This document shows positions 44,731 through 53,232 of a stretch of 64,000 nt of DNA, in pieces; the stretch's first letter is position 1; every line of letters begins with the position of its first letter. A program made the position numbers and the translations under genes. The stretch lies in assembly GCF_030954495.1 (NCBI RefSeq), contig NZ_JAVHUW010000082.1:109108-173107 (forward strand), in the 5' to 3' direction. The DNA comes from Candidatus Desulfosporosinus nitrosoreducens. GTDB lineage: Bacteria > Bacillota > Desulfitobacteriia > Desulfitobacteriales > Desulfitobacteriaceae. The notes beneath the pieces were generated by a model. That model made no database searches. It worked only from the letters and a program-made list of their open reading frames with translations, and was not told the origin of the DNA.

Positions 44731-45468
44731 ATGGACTCAATAGGAGAACAATTTATTGATCGAACAAAACATAACAAACTTGGGCCATCAGATCAGGCTT
44801 TAGGTAAGCCGAATCCACCGATTCAACTGGAATTTAATGAGACTCAACCCATCATTAAATTACCCAAACCGAGTGAAATAGTAACTGAGCCCGTGGAATT
44901 ACGAAGAGTGATTGAGCAACGCAAAAGTATCAGGAATTATTCTACAGTGGCTTTAACAATTGAACAATTATCATATCTGTTATGGTGTACTCAAGGAGTC
45001 AAAACAGTCGTCCAAGGGATATCAACATTACGTAACGTTCCTTCGGCAGGAGCACGACATGCGTTTGAAACGTATTTACTGATTAATAATGTCAAAGGAA
45101 TTACCCCTGGTTTATACAGATTTTTAGCGTTAGAACACAGTCTAATTAGTGTTTCGTTAGATCAATATATTTCGGACAAAGTCACAAAGGCCTGTTTTAA
45201 CCAGACCTTTATCAAATCCAGTTCGGTAACTTTTATTTGGACTGTCATACCTTATAGGATGAATTGGAGATATGGAGAAAGAGGGTATCGATACTTGTAT
45301 CTCGATGCAGGACATGTTTGCCAAAACTTATACCTAAGTGCCGAGTCAATAAATTGTGGAGCCTGCGCAATAGCCGCTTATTCGGATGACGAGTTGAATC
45401 AGCTACTAGGACTTGATGGAAAGGAGCAGTTTGTAATATATTTGGCAACCGTCGGTATGAAGAGATAA
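44731..45468 (+). CDS. SagB/ThcOx-type nitroreductase-family oxidoreductase
   Basis: 245 aa. FMN-binding start LRRVIEQRKSIRNYST, LSYLLWCTQGVKT, NVPSAGARHAFETYLL and the C-terminal SAESINCGACAIAAYSDDELNQLLGLDG match the SagB dehydrogenase family. Some members oxidise azolines in peptide natural products; no cyclodehydratase or precursor lies nearby, so a general oxidoreductase is more likely. Confidence 0.88.
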   Translation: MDSIGEQFIDRTKHNKLGPSDQALGKPNPPIQLEFNETQPIIKLPKPSEIVTEPVELRRVIEQRKSIRNYSTVALTIEQLSYLLWCTQGVKTVVQGISTLRNVPSAGARHAFETYLLINNVKGITPGLYRFLALEHSLISVSLDQYISDKVTKACFNQTFIKSSSVTFIWTVIPYRMNWRYGERGYRYLYLDAGHVCQNLYLSAESINCGACAIAAYSDDELNQLLGLDGKEQFVIYLATVGMKR

Positions 45469-45510
45469 AAATTTTAGAAAGTAAAATGAATATAGAGGAA
45501 TGATTGCCCC

Positions 45511-46473
45511 TCAGTGCGGTAGTACCCATGTGCCTCCCACTTCCTGAATAGCTATCTTCTCTATTTGACCGGAGGCAGCCTGGCGAAAGCGGACGATTGG
45601 TTCACCCATAGGTTCGTTGGATAATTTGAAAGTTCCCCAGTGCATAGGAATGATCCATTTGGCAGACATATCTTCAGCCATTTTCCAGGCTTGTTCGGGA
45701 GTGGCGTGCATCCTTTCGAAGGATTTAGGTGAATAGGCGCCAATGCCCATAATTGCCAAGTCTATGGGTATCCCAGCAAGTTGATGTTTAATTAGGTCTG
45801 TATACGCCGTGTCTCCACCAAAAAATATAGTGACACCGTTTTTTGACAAAAGTAAGCTATTGGCTTCCATGCTTTTGTCCCAAGGTAAACGGGCACCCCA
45901 GTGTTTCCCTTCAATCGCTTTTACATTTACTCCAGCTAACGACCTGCTGTCACCCCAGTGCATTTCTTCGATCGATTGGAATTTCATGCCCTGCCATAAG
46001 GGTAATGTATTTTTAGCAGTAACAGCGATTGTCTTTGGCGACTGTAACTGACGCAACGTTGGATAGTCGAAATGATCCGTATGGGCATGAGAGATAAGCA
46101 ATAGATCGACAGGTCCAACTTGTCCGCTGTTTAAGGCAGCAGTTATATACCGTCTTGGCCCTATAGTTTGATCCCCAATGGGAGTAATACCAATACGGGA
46201 ACCCAAAGCCGGATCGGCAATGATTCTTGTACCGAAAAAATTAATCAAAAAGCTGGCATGCCCAAGCCAGGCGACGGTAACCTCGTTGTCCGACCATTTT
46301 CCGGGAGTAGGGTGAAGTCTGGCTGTGGTAGTTTCATGTTCAACTTCTTCAGCTAAATGCTCAGTCAGAAGTTTACCTGCAGGTGTAAATCCTCCTGCTA
46401 AGAAAAGCGTTCCTAAGAGTCCTAACCCTAAAATTCTGCGTCGTGTGTACTTCTTATTTAATATCGAGTTCAA
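45511..46473 (-). CDS. MBL-fold metal-dependent hydrolase (UlaG/NAPE-PLD-like), exported
   Basis: 320 aa. N-terminus YTRRRILGLGLLGTLFLAGG resembles a Tat signal or anchor. Metallo-beta-lactamase residues: H129-A-H131-T-D133-H134, a later H in EGKHWG, D in FFGGDTAY and H in IPMHWGTF. Relatives hydrolyse phosphodiester or lactone bonds. Convergent with the SagB-type gene. A fragment of this gene is duplicated at 39680. Confidence 0.88.
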   Translation of the reverse strand: MNSILNKKYTRRRILGLGLLGTLFLAGGFTPAGKLLTEHLAEEVEHETTTARLHPTPGKWSDNEVTVAWLGHASFLINFFGTRIIADPALGSRIGITPIGDQTIGPRRYITAALNSGQVGPVDLLLISHAHTDHFDYPTLRQLQSPKTIAVTAKNTLPLWQGMKFQSIEEMHWGDSRSLAGVNVKAIEGKHWGARLPWDKSMEANSLLLSKNGVTIFFGGDTAYTDLIKHQLAGIPIDLAIMGIGAYSPKSFERMHATPEQAWKMAEDMSAKWIIPMHWGTFKLSNEPMGEPIVRFRQAASGQIEKIAIQEVGGTWVLPH

Positions 46474-46572
46474 ATGAAATCACTCTCCACAGGGTTATTC
46501 GTCATGAGACCGCCTATTCCTCTAATACAAAACGGAAGGGTGAAAGTGAAGAGAAGATAGGAGTGAACTATA

Positions 46573-47358
46573 TTGAATTTAAACCTAGAGTCTAAGGTCG
46601 TGCTGGTTACTGGCGGAAGTAAGGGGATTGGCCTGGCCTGTGCAAAAGCCTTCCTCGCTGAAGGAGCGAGAGTCGCTATAGTCTCACGTGCGCGCGAAAA
46701 TTTAGATGCAGCCCAGCTTTATTTGGAAGGCGAGGACTTTTCCGTTTACACTTGCCCTGCTAATCTGACAGAAGCAAGTGAAGCAGAGCTTATGGCCGGA
46801 ATGGTAGAAAACCATTTAGGTCCTATTGACATTCTAATAAATAGCGCAGGAGCAGCGAAGCGTTATCCAATACAAGAATTAAATTCTCAGGCTTGGCGGG
46901 ATGCCATGGATGCTAAATTTTTCACATATACAAATGCAGCTGACGCAGTCGGACGCCGTATGGTTGGCCGGAAGCAAGGAGCAATTGTCAATATTATCGG
47001 CTTAGGCGGAAAAGTTGCCTCGTCCTTACATTTACCGGGTGGAGCAGCTAATTCTGCTCTAATGCTTGTCACGGTTGGCCTAGCTCAAGCATATGGGCGT
47101 GAAGGAGTAAGAGTTAACGCCATTAACCCGAATACTACGACGGGCGAACGGACCAATGTCAAAATCAGCCTGGAAGCTAATCTACGTAATATTAGTGAAT
47201 CTCAAGTTCTGGCAGAGCATCAGGCACAGATCCCAATGGGACGTTATGCGACTCCGGAGGAAATAGCTAATGTGGCTCTATTTCTAGCCTCCGATAAGGC
47301 AAGCTATGTGACTGGAGCAATAATTCCCATGGATGGGGGACTTTATCCTATTATTTAA
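46573..47358 (+). CDS. SDR-family protein with degenerate active site
   Basis: TTG start 9 nt after AGGAG. Rossmann motif VTGGSKGIG (~12-20) and NSAG (~90) are intact, and the C-terminal ALFLASDKASYVTGAIIPMDGG is typical of 3-oxoacyl reductases. The catalytic Y-x-x-x-K is absent: the helix reads HLPGGAANSALMLVT. This variant group is known and may bind cofactor with a changed or no reductase function. Confidence 0.85.
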   Translation: MNLNLESKVVLVTGGSKGIGLACAKAFLAEGARVAIVSRARENLDAAQLYLEGEDFSVYTCPANLTEASEAELMAGMVENHLGPIDILINSAGAAKRYPIQELNSQAWRDAMDAKFFTYTNAADAVGRRMVGRKQGAIVNIIGLGGKVASSLHLPGGAANSALMLVTVGLAQAYGREGVRVNAINPNTTTGERTNVKISLEANLRNISESQVLAEHQAQIPMGRYATPEEIANVALFLASDKASYVTGAIIPMDGGLYPII

Positions 47359-47473
47359 CCTCAAAGATCGTTGGACTTGCTCCCGGTACCCACGGAGAGA
47401 ACCGAAGGCGGTTGGAGGGTGAAGGACGTTAGGCAACAGTAAAATTGATTTCATAGAATAGGTGGTCATAGTA

Positions 47474-47668
47474 ATGGATGGAAATAATCGAGCAAATATC
47501 ACGCGCGGTACACACGTTTTGATAGTACAAAAACAAGATCAGAGAACGGAAAAATTAACTGAAGGTGTTGTTAAAGACATTCTGACTAATTCGCCTACTC
47601 ATCCTCACGGAATAAAAGTTCGCCTTGAGAGTGGAATAGTGGGTCGAGTAAAGCGCATTCTCCCTTAA
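47474..47668 (+). CDS. YwbE family protein (DUF2196)
   Basis: 64 aa from ATG 47474. NRANITRGTHVLIVQKQDQRTEKLTEG.. and ILTNSPTHPHGIKVRLESG match the small YwbE family almost throughout. Small beta-barrel-like protein, function unknown. The 300-bp stretch after it (47669-47984) has no gene. Confidence 0.88.
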   Translation: MDGNNRANITRGTHVLIVQKQDQRTEKLTEGVVKDILTNSPTHPHGIKVRLESGIVGRVKRILP

Positions 47669-47984
47669 ACGTTAACTGATTGCCGCATCTATTTTGTGGG
47701 GGAAGATAGAGCCGATCCAGGTTGGCAAATCCTCTTATGAGAGGGAAATCGGCTGATTTATAGTATATCGGCTTGAATTAATTAAGTTCCAAGATTTAAT
47801 ATCCAACGGTTAAAATTTCTGTAGTTTAAAACCTGGGTATTTCTCTATTTCAGAAAATTACTATGGAGAGTAATGCTCCGGCAATAATCCATAAAGTATC
47901 AATTTTCAATTTTAGTAAATTGATGTGTACCCCATGTCAAGGACAATTTGGGTTTTTGGAATTCCACCTAAATAACAAACTAAT

Positions 47985-48518
47985 TTATCTTCTACGCATA
48001 TCCTTTTCAAATCTGAAAAAGTATTCTGCTCCGGCAATATCCTCACGCGGTGTGTGCGGATCAAGGTGACGGGGATTGTAAAACTCAACGATATTGAATC
48101 CACATTTATTGACATAAAAATGAATATTCCGCTTTTCAAAATAAGGGGTATGCGTTTCCCATATCTCGGTTTCAGGGTGAAGCTGTTCAATGGATTTCCA
48201 GGCCGCAAGCCCAACACCACGGCCATGACCGTTCGGATTCACAAATAGTAAATCAAGCGAATTGTGTTGAGTTGAGGGATGAATCACAATTACCGTACCT
48301 CCGACAATCTGACCATCCAGCACAATATGGTAGGTTTCAGCACCTGGTGCATCCATAGATTTTTCAATATCTTCTTTGGGAATTACCTCACCTGCCGATT
48401 CGCCAAACTCCTTTACTACAGCAACAGTAAATGCTGCTTGCAAAGCATTTATAAAATTAGCACGCTCGTTCTCATTGATGGGAACAAGCGAAATTTTTAT
48501 ATCCGATATGTTATTCAT
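47985..48518 (-). CDS. GNAT N-acetyltransferase
   Basis: 177 aa. Acetyl-CoA loop LDLLFVNPNGHGRGVGLAAWKSIEQLHP and the C-terminal YFEKRNIHFYVNKCGFNIVEFYNP are typical. Substrate unknown. Stand-alone gene. Confidence 0.85.
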   Translation of the reverse strand: MNNISDIKISLVPINENERANFINALQAAFTVAVVKEFGESAGEVIPKEDIEKSMDAPGAETYHIVLDGQIVGGTVIVIHPSTQHNSLDLLFVNPNGHGRGVGLAAWKSIEQLHPETEIWETHTPYFEKRNIHFYVNKCGFNIVEFYNPRHLDPHTPREDIAGAEYFFRFEKDMRRR

Positions 48519-48826
48519 CGTATTTTCTCCAAATCTCCATTGCTCTTAACGGATAATGTGAATAATCTGCAGTATAAAACTGCCCGACAAATTCCTATGT
48601 TCCTGTCCAAAATAATATCATAACTGAGTCAATTTCAGAAAGCGAGACTCCCAGAATCTGTTTAACCTTTTTAGTTGAAACTTATGCGGCAAGCTTTTTT
48701 GATTTTTTTAAACGATCTACAGCAATTTGAAGTAGCAAACCTGGTCAATTCCGTCAACTTCATAGCAACGGTGTGGTCTTACCTGCCGAACCGGGAAACT
48801 GCCGGCGCGATATAAACTCAGTTATT

Positions 48827-48964
48827 TAATTTCTTAATAATATCAGATAATAGCGCAACAACGTTGTTGATTATATCAGGTTCCAAATGCCCATATCCAA
48901 TAAGCAGCTTGCTTTGACGCCATAGCTGCAATTCACTTTTCCGGTTCAATTCAATTCCTAACAT
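48827..48964 (-). pseudogene. Internally deleted MocR/PdxR-type regulator relic
   Basis: 45 codons: MLGIELNRKSELQLWRQ matches the N-terminus of GntR/MocR regulators (..LDRxSxxPLYRQ), joined directly to SKLLIGYGHLEPDIINNVVALLSDI, which matches the C-terminus of their aminotransferase-like domain. Some 400 residues between are lost. Confidence 0.6.
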
Positions 48965-48974
48965 AACCCCTCCA

Positions 48975-49022
48975 ACTGGCTCTGTAAAAATCAGGGTATA
49001 CTGGCTCTTTAACAGAACCAGT
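48975..49022. promoter_or_regulatory. MocR-type operator region
   Basis: ACTGGCTCT occurs twice (48975, 49001) and AGAACCAGT once in inverted form (49014-49022), the direct-plus-inverted pattern of MocR/PdxR binding sites. It sits at the promoter of the relic and faces the plus-strand unit at 49242. Confidence 0.5.
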
Positions 49023-49241
49023 TGTATGGGTAAAATTATACCATCACATTAAACTCAAATATGAGCTGAATGCTTGTAGATGGTTTTTGCTGAAGATATA
49101 GCTGAAGAAAAGGAAAAGTCCAGCCTGGAATTCTTAAAACAGGACTTAAGTCCTACTTTAATTCTCAGGGAACTCTCAGTTTTGATTGTTAGACTATGTT
49201 TGAAGATAAAGTTAGTCGATAATCAGAAAGGAAGATGTTTA

Positions 49242-49757
49242 ATGCGTAATTTGAAAGTTTTACTGACCTCGGGATTGGTGATAGGTTCCTGCCTGTTTTC
49301 TGCCTTGCCAGCTATGGCTGATACAACGGCACCAGTCGCGCCTACTCTTAATTCCAACTCCACATATTGGACACAGATCAAGGCACTGCGCCAAACGGAC
49401 AAAGGTTTAAGTGATACGTTACAAGGGTTAAGACAAAATATTCAAGCCCAACGTAAGACAGATTGGACTCAAAAGAATTATACTGTGCTATTAAATGTAA
49501 AAAATGACCAAATTTCAATGGTGAATGATTACACCACAGCACTTACTGACAGGTTAACTCTAAGAAAAGATGAGCTCCAGTTGGACATTGATCGTCAGGC
49601 CAAAAACAAAACGAATATAACCACAGACTTGCAAAACATCATCACCGATTTAAATAATCAAATCAGCGCCAGAAATCAGCTAATAACGGATGCTCAAAAG
49701 ATCCTGGTGGATTTGGGCGGAAGTACTGTCAGTACCTCAACAGCTACAGTCCAATAG
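49242..49757 (+). CDS. Secreted coiled-coil protein, unknown
   Basis: 171 aa from ATG 49242 behind AGAAAGGAAG; the longer frame has no ribosome site. Signal peptide ends ..LPAMADTT, almost the same cleavage region as the protein at 58378 (..IPAMADTT). The mature part is helical and rich in Gln, Asp and Lys (RKDELQLDIDRQAKNKTNITTDLQNII), probably coiled coil. Possibly a stress-induced exported adaptor of Spy-like kind (inference). Confidence 0.7.
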   Translation: MRNLKVLLTSGLVIGSCLFSALPAMADTTAPVAPTLNSNSTYWTQIKALRQTDKGLSDTLQGLRQNIQAQRKTDWTQKNYTVLLNVKNDQISMVNDYTTALTDRLTLRKDELQLDIDRQAKNKTNITTDLQNIITDLNNQISARNQLITDAQKILVDLGGSTVSTSTATVQ

Positions 49758-49813
49758 AGAAAAATCTGAACGATATCCTTTTTAGTTGATGGCATCCATT
49801 ACTGGCACTCCGT

Positions 49814-50074
49814 TTGGGAGAACAATTGACTTGCAATCCAGCCAATAGAGAACTATCTGTCCTACCCCGGATAACCACCGGGCGTAGGATATTTTTTACC
49901 ACTGATATGTCCGGTGCCAACCCGCAAATCGCCGCTAAGTTGCATACTTGTACAGCATCAGGATTAAAATGGTTAAATCTTAAGAACCATGATAAGGTAT
50001 TCTTTGGAGACCGCATTTATCAGGAGATTTTGTTGCACCTGTTACGTGAAATTGCCAATCCGGCACAACACTAA
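49814..50074 (+). CDS. Hypothetical or truncated protein, 86 aa
   Basis: TTG start with no good ribosome site; product ..RIFFTTDMSGANPQIAAKLHTCTASGLKWL.. to ..REIANPAQH. It overlaps the end of the convergent esterase gene by 4 nt. Probably the 3' part of a lost gene. Confidence 0.3.
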   Translation: MGEQLTCNPANRELSVLPRITTGRRIFFTTDMSGANPQIAAKLHTCTASGLKWLNLKNHDKVFFGDRIYQEILLHLLREIANPAQH

Positions 50075-50964
50075 CTAAGATGCTGTATGATGAAGAATGC
50101 GGCACGGTCTAAGGCTTGATCGGCTTCATCAAGGATACCGGCGAACGCTTGGAAAACATGTGGGACATCGGCAGTCACGTCGAGGATCACGTCCACGTCT
50201 GCTGCTCGTGCGCGCTCTGCCATCCGCGCAGAGTCGTCAAGAAGTACCTCATTGGTTCCGACTTGAAGCAGAAGCGGTGGGAATCCCGCAAGATTGGCAA
50301 ATCGAGCAGGACTCAGGAGTTCCTGATTCGGGTCCTGTCCGGAGAGGTACATTGCTGTTGTGTAAGCAAGGTTCTTACGAGTGAAGAACGGATCGATCCC
50401 GGCTTTGCTATCTATGCTCGCTCCGGAGAGTGTCTTATCTAAACTTGGCGAGAACGCCACAACCGCTGCGGGCATTGGCAAACCAGCATCCTGTGCCATG
50501 AGGCACGTTGAGACAGCGATACCGCCGCCGGCAGAGTCACCGGCGAACGCAATGGACTTTGCCTCAACACCGGTCTCCAAGAGTGCGCGATAGGCTGAAA
50601 GCGCATCGTTCAGTGCCGCCGGGAACGGGTGTTCCGGAGCAAGGCGATAATCGAGCGAGACAGACCGGATACTGGTCCTGCTTACGAGGTTCCCGGTGAG
50701 GGACATGGCGGTCTCGGGGGAACCGAATACATATCCACCGCCATGGAAATAGAGAATTATTCCCAAACGAGCATCCTGTGCGGGCTCGACGAGCAAACCG
50801 GGCCGATTACCGAGAGCCGTCTGAGTGATTCGCACGTCTGTAGGTACTTTCATCGCCGTCATCATGGCAGCGAAATCCGCGCGCATCTTCTCGACGGTTT
50901 TTGGTTTGGAAGTTTGAGGGCGCCGTAGCATTTCATTTACTGCTTTACGTTGTTCTCTACTCAT
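50071..50964 (-). CDS. Alpha/beta hydrolase, hormone-sensitive-lipase-type esterase
   Basis: 297 aa. Oxyanion motif HGGGY (74-78), nucleophile S144 in GDSAGGG, acid in GTNEVLLDDS and His in DVPHVFQAF. Cytosolic short-chain ester hydrolase. GC-rich compared with the surroundings, suggesting transfer. Divergent from the WYL regulator with a TGACA-N5-TGTCA site between, so probably controlled by it. Confidence 0.92.
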   Translation of the reverse strand: MSREQRKAVNEMLRRPQTSKPKTVEKMRADFAAMMTAMKVPTDVRITQTALGNRPGLLVEPAQDARLGIILYFHGGGYVFGSPETAMSLTGNLVSRTSIRSVSLDYRLAPEHPFPAALNDALSAYRALLETGVEAKSIAFAGDSAGGGIAVSTCLMAQDAGLPMPAAVVAFSPSLDKTLSGASIDSKAGIDPFFTRKNLAYTTAMYLSGQDPNQELLSPARFANLAGFPPLLLQVGTNEVLLDDSARMAERARAADVDVILDVTADVPHVFQAFAGILDEADQALDRAAFFIIQHLS

Positions 50965-51015
50965 AATGATATTCTCCTGTTCTAATTGTTTTATTTTTAG
51001 TATAAAATAAAATCA

Positions 51016-51030
51016 TGACAGAACATGTCA
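51016..51030. promoter_or_regulatory. Palindromic operator in divergent esterase/WYL promoter
   Basis: TGACAGAACATGTCA, a TGACA-N5-TGTCA palindrome 23 nt before the regulator start. Confidence 0.55.
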
Positions 51031-51053
51031 CTATTATTTAGGGAGTGAACTGA

Positions 51054-52028
51054 ATGGGCAAGTCGAGGCGCCTGATTGAATTAATGATGGCGGTTAATCG
51101 GAAACGACAATTCACGGTCAAAGAGCTTGCTGAAGAATTTGGCGTATCTACCAGAACCATGCTGCGCGATTTGCAGGAATTGAGTGGAATGGGTGTGCCT
51201 TTATACTCCCAGGTTGGCGCAGGAGGGGGATACAGAGTACTTACAGAGCGCAACCTCCCACCTATTTCGTTTACAGAGAACGAGGCGTTCTCAATATTCT
51301 TTGCTTGCCACGCACTTAGACACTATAGTTCATTGCCCTTTAAAGCATCTGCAGACTCTGCTCTCCGAAAATTTTTCGCGTATTTACCAGACGACATGAA
51401 AGAGCAAATAGATGAGATACGGCATCGAGTTGACTTCTTTACGCATAAGCGCCCACAACGAGCGGGATATCTTGAGATATTGCTCCAAGCATCCATTGAA
51501 AGGCTACCCGTGACCATCAATTATGGTGTTCGGACAGATGAAACCACACTCAGAACTGTTCAACCTATTGGAATATACGCGCATGAGGGATATTGGTTTT
51601 GCCCGGCATACTGCTATCTGCGAAATGCCTACCGCTTGTTCCGAGTGGATCGGATATGGTCAGCCGCTTTAGCCGATGTTGAAACGATATCGGCCCCAGT
51701 CGATGTTTGCGAGGTAAATTTATCGAACTTTGGCCTTCATTTTCAAAGCGAACTTGAAAGTGTCGATGTTAAAGTGAAATTATCGGCAAAAGGAATTGAG
51801 CTATTCAGCGATAAGAGTTGGTTGTTCCCTTGGGGGAACGTCATTGTTTCTGATGAGGGGATAGGTATACTTAAGGTAGGTATTCTTGCCTCAGAAATAC
51901 CATTTTTCGCTGAATACTTTTTTTCGTTTGGGGCAGAGGCGATTGTGCTTCAACCGGAAGAACTTAGAGAAGCTGTCAGAGCGAAGTTGGTTCAGACTTT
52001 GGAAAAGTATGATACCCCACAATGCTAG
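51054..52028 (+). CDS. YafY-type HTH/WYL-domain transcriptional regulator
   Basis: 324 aa. N-terminal HTH (RRLIELMMAVNRKRQFTVKELAEEFGVSTRTMLRDLQEL), then a WYL domain (~140-230, ..GYWFCPAYCYLRNAYRLFRVDRI) and the WCX extension. ATG behind AGGGAGTG. Probably regulates the divergent esterase in response to a small ligand. Confidence 0.9.
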   Translation: MGKSRRLIELMMAVNRKRQFTVKELAEEFGVSTRTMLRDLQELSGMGVPLYSQVGAGGGYRVLTERNLPPISFTENEAFSIFFACHALRHYSSLPFKASADSALRKFFAYLPDDMKEQIDEIRHRVDFFTHKRPQRAGYLEILLQASIERLPVTINYGVRTDETTLRTVQPIGIYAHEGYWFCPAYCYLRNAYRLFRVDRIWSAALADVETISAPVDVCEVNLSNFGLHFQSELESVDVKVKLSAKGIELFSDKSWLFPWGNVIVSDEGIGILKVGILASEIPFFAEYFFSFGAEAIVLQPEELREAVRAKLVQTLEKYDTPQC

Positions 52029-52086
52029 TCTTCAAGGAATTGGAAACTGAAAATATCTATGAGAAGGAGGGAGGAGTATTAATAAA

Positions 52087-52304
52087 GCCTAGTCAGAATG
52101 GAATTGTCCCTATGAGAATCTCCAGTTCATTGAAGAACGTAGAATAGTAAAAAAATGTGACAGTTGCAAGGATCTTCGTGACGCCGGCAGAAATCCGGCC
52201 TGCGTAGATGCCTGTACCATGCGCATCGAGGAAACCTTCCGGAGAATTCACCTTTTGCAGATTATGAAGATGAAGAAGTCCCGTTTCAATGTCTATATTA
52301 TTGA
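52087..52304 (+). pseudogene. Relic of a DmsB-type 4Fe-4S electron-transfer subunit
   Basis: Reads SEWNCPYENLQFIEERRIVK, then KCDSCKDLRDAGRNPACVDACTMR, then after a frameshift ADYEDEEVPFQC. CPY..KCDxC..PACVxAC is the hallmark of DMSO-reductase-family iron-sulfur subunits. No start, and it is broken. Confidence 0.7.
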
Positions 52305-52348
52305 GCGGGTTTTATTTGCATGATTTTTGCCAGGCTAGAATTTTAGTT

Positions 52349-52404
52349 AGGTACCTTGACATATTGCGGGATTCCAGTATAATAGAATATAGATAGGTAC
52401 CTAT
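52349..52404 (+). promoter_or_regulatory. Promoter flanked by AGGTACCT operators
   Basis: TTGACA (52356-52361), 16 bp, TATAAT (52378-52383). Palindrome AGGTACCT lies just before the -35 (52349-52356) and within ATAGGTACCTAT after the -10 (52393-52404). Autoregulation by the MarR encoded downstream is likely. Confidence 0.75.
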
Positions 52405-52425
52405 ATAATATTGGGGAGAATTATT

Positions 52426-53052
52426 GTGGCTGAATATAGTAACGAACAGAAGCAAAAAGATCTCGTAATTTCATTTGATGAGTTGTTGTTTACCTTGAGT
52501 CAGTTCATCAGGCTTTACCAGAAGGGGATGTATCGTGCCAGGCTGCCGTATGTGCCTTACCGGGGCCAAAACAGGGTCTTGAACATTATTGCAGACAACG
52601 ACGGCTTGAATCAGAAAGAGCTTGCCGAGCTTCTGGATATTCGCTCCGCATCCATGTCCGAACTTTTGAACAAGCTGGAGCGGTCAAGCCTGATTACGCG
52701 GGAAAAGGATGAAGCAGACAAACGCATCACACATGTTTTTTTGTCGGATGAGGGACGTAAACTTGCAAACAGTTCACAAAGCCAGGGAGATTTTGCGGAA
52801 ATGCTCTTTGGAAGCTTGCCCGATGAGGAAAAGCACATGTTCTATACCATCATGAAGAAACTTTGCGCTGTCTTTGAAGCGCAGGCACTCCTTGAGGGTG
52901 AAGATTCAGAAGAGTCTTTGCCTCCGCATTTGAGGGATGGACATATGCCGCCTCATCCGCCGGAGACCCGCCCGCTTCCGCCTCATTTACGGAAAGGCTC
53001 TGCATCCGGGCCACCGGAAAAAGGCCCGTTGCAGCCTTATTGGAAAAAATGA
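52426..53052 (+). CDS. MarR-family regulator with Pro/His-rich tail
   Basis: GTG 52426 is 7 nt after GGGGAG and gives 208 aa. Winged HTH ~50-125 (ELAELLDIRSASMSELLNKLERSSLITREKDEADKRITHVFLSDEG). The last ~45 residues are unusual: LPPHLRDGH..PPHPPETRPLPPHLRKG, with a repeated PPHLR unit and four His that might bind metal. Likely controls itself and the permease gene at 53233. Confidence 0.85.
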   Translation: MAEYSNEQKQKDLVISFDELLFTLSQFIRLYQKGMYRARLPYVPYRGQNRVLNIIADNDGLNQKELAELLDIRSASMSELLNKLERSSLITREKDEADKRITHVFLSDEGRKLANSSQSQGDFAEMLFGSLPDEEKHMFYTIMKKLCAVFEAQALLEGEDSEESLPPHLRDGHMPPHPPETRPLPPHLRKGSASGPPEKGPLQPYWKK

Positions 53053-53232
53053 CTTATACAACCGGATAAAGTCCATGGCTTGAAAGCCGCAGACCGATCT
53101 GACTTTTTGGGCTGTACAACGTATAGCCTGGTATTTGTATGCCTTTTTTAGAAATTATAATAGTTAAAGGAGGGTATAACATTTAATACGTTTTATCGAT
53201 TTTTTTCGTTTTTAACTCATATTGGAGGGCTT

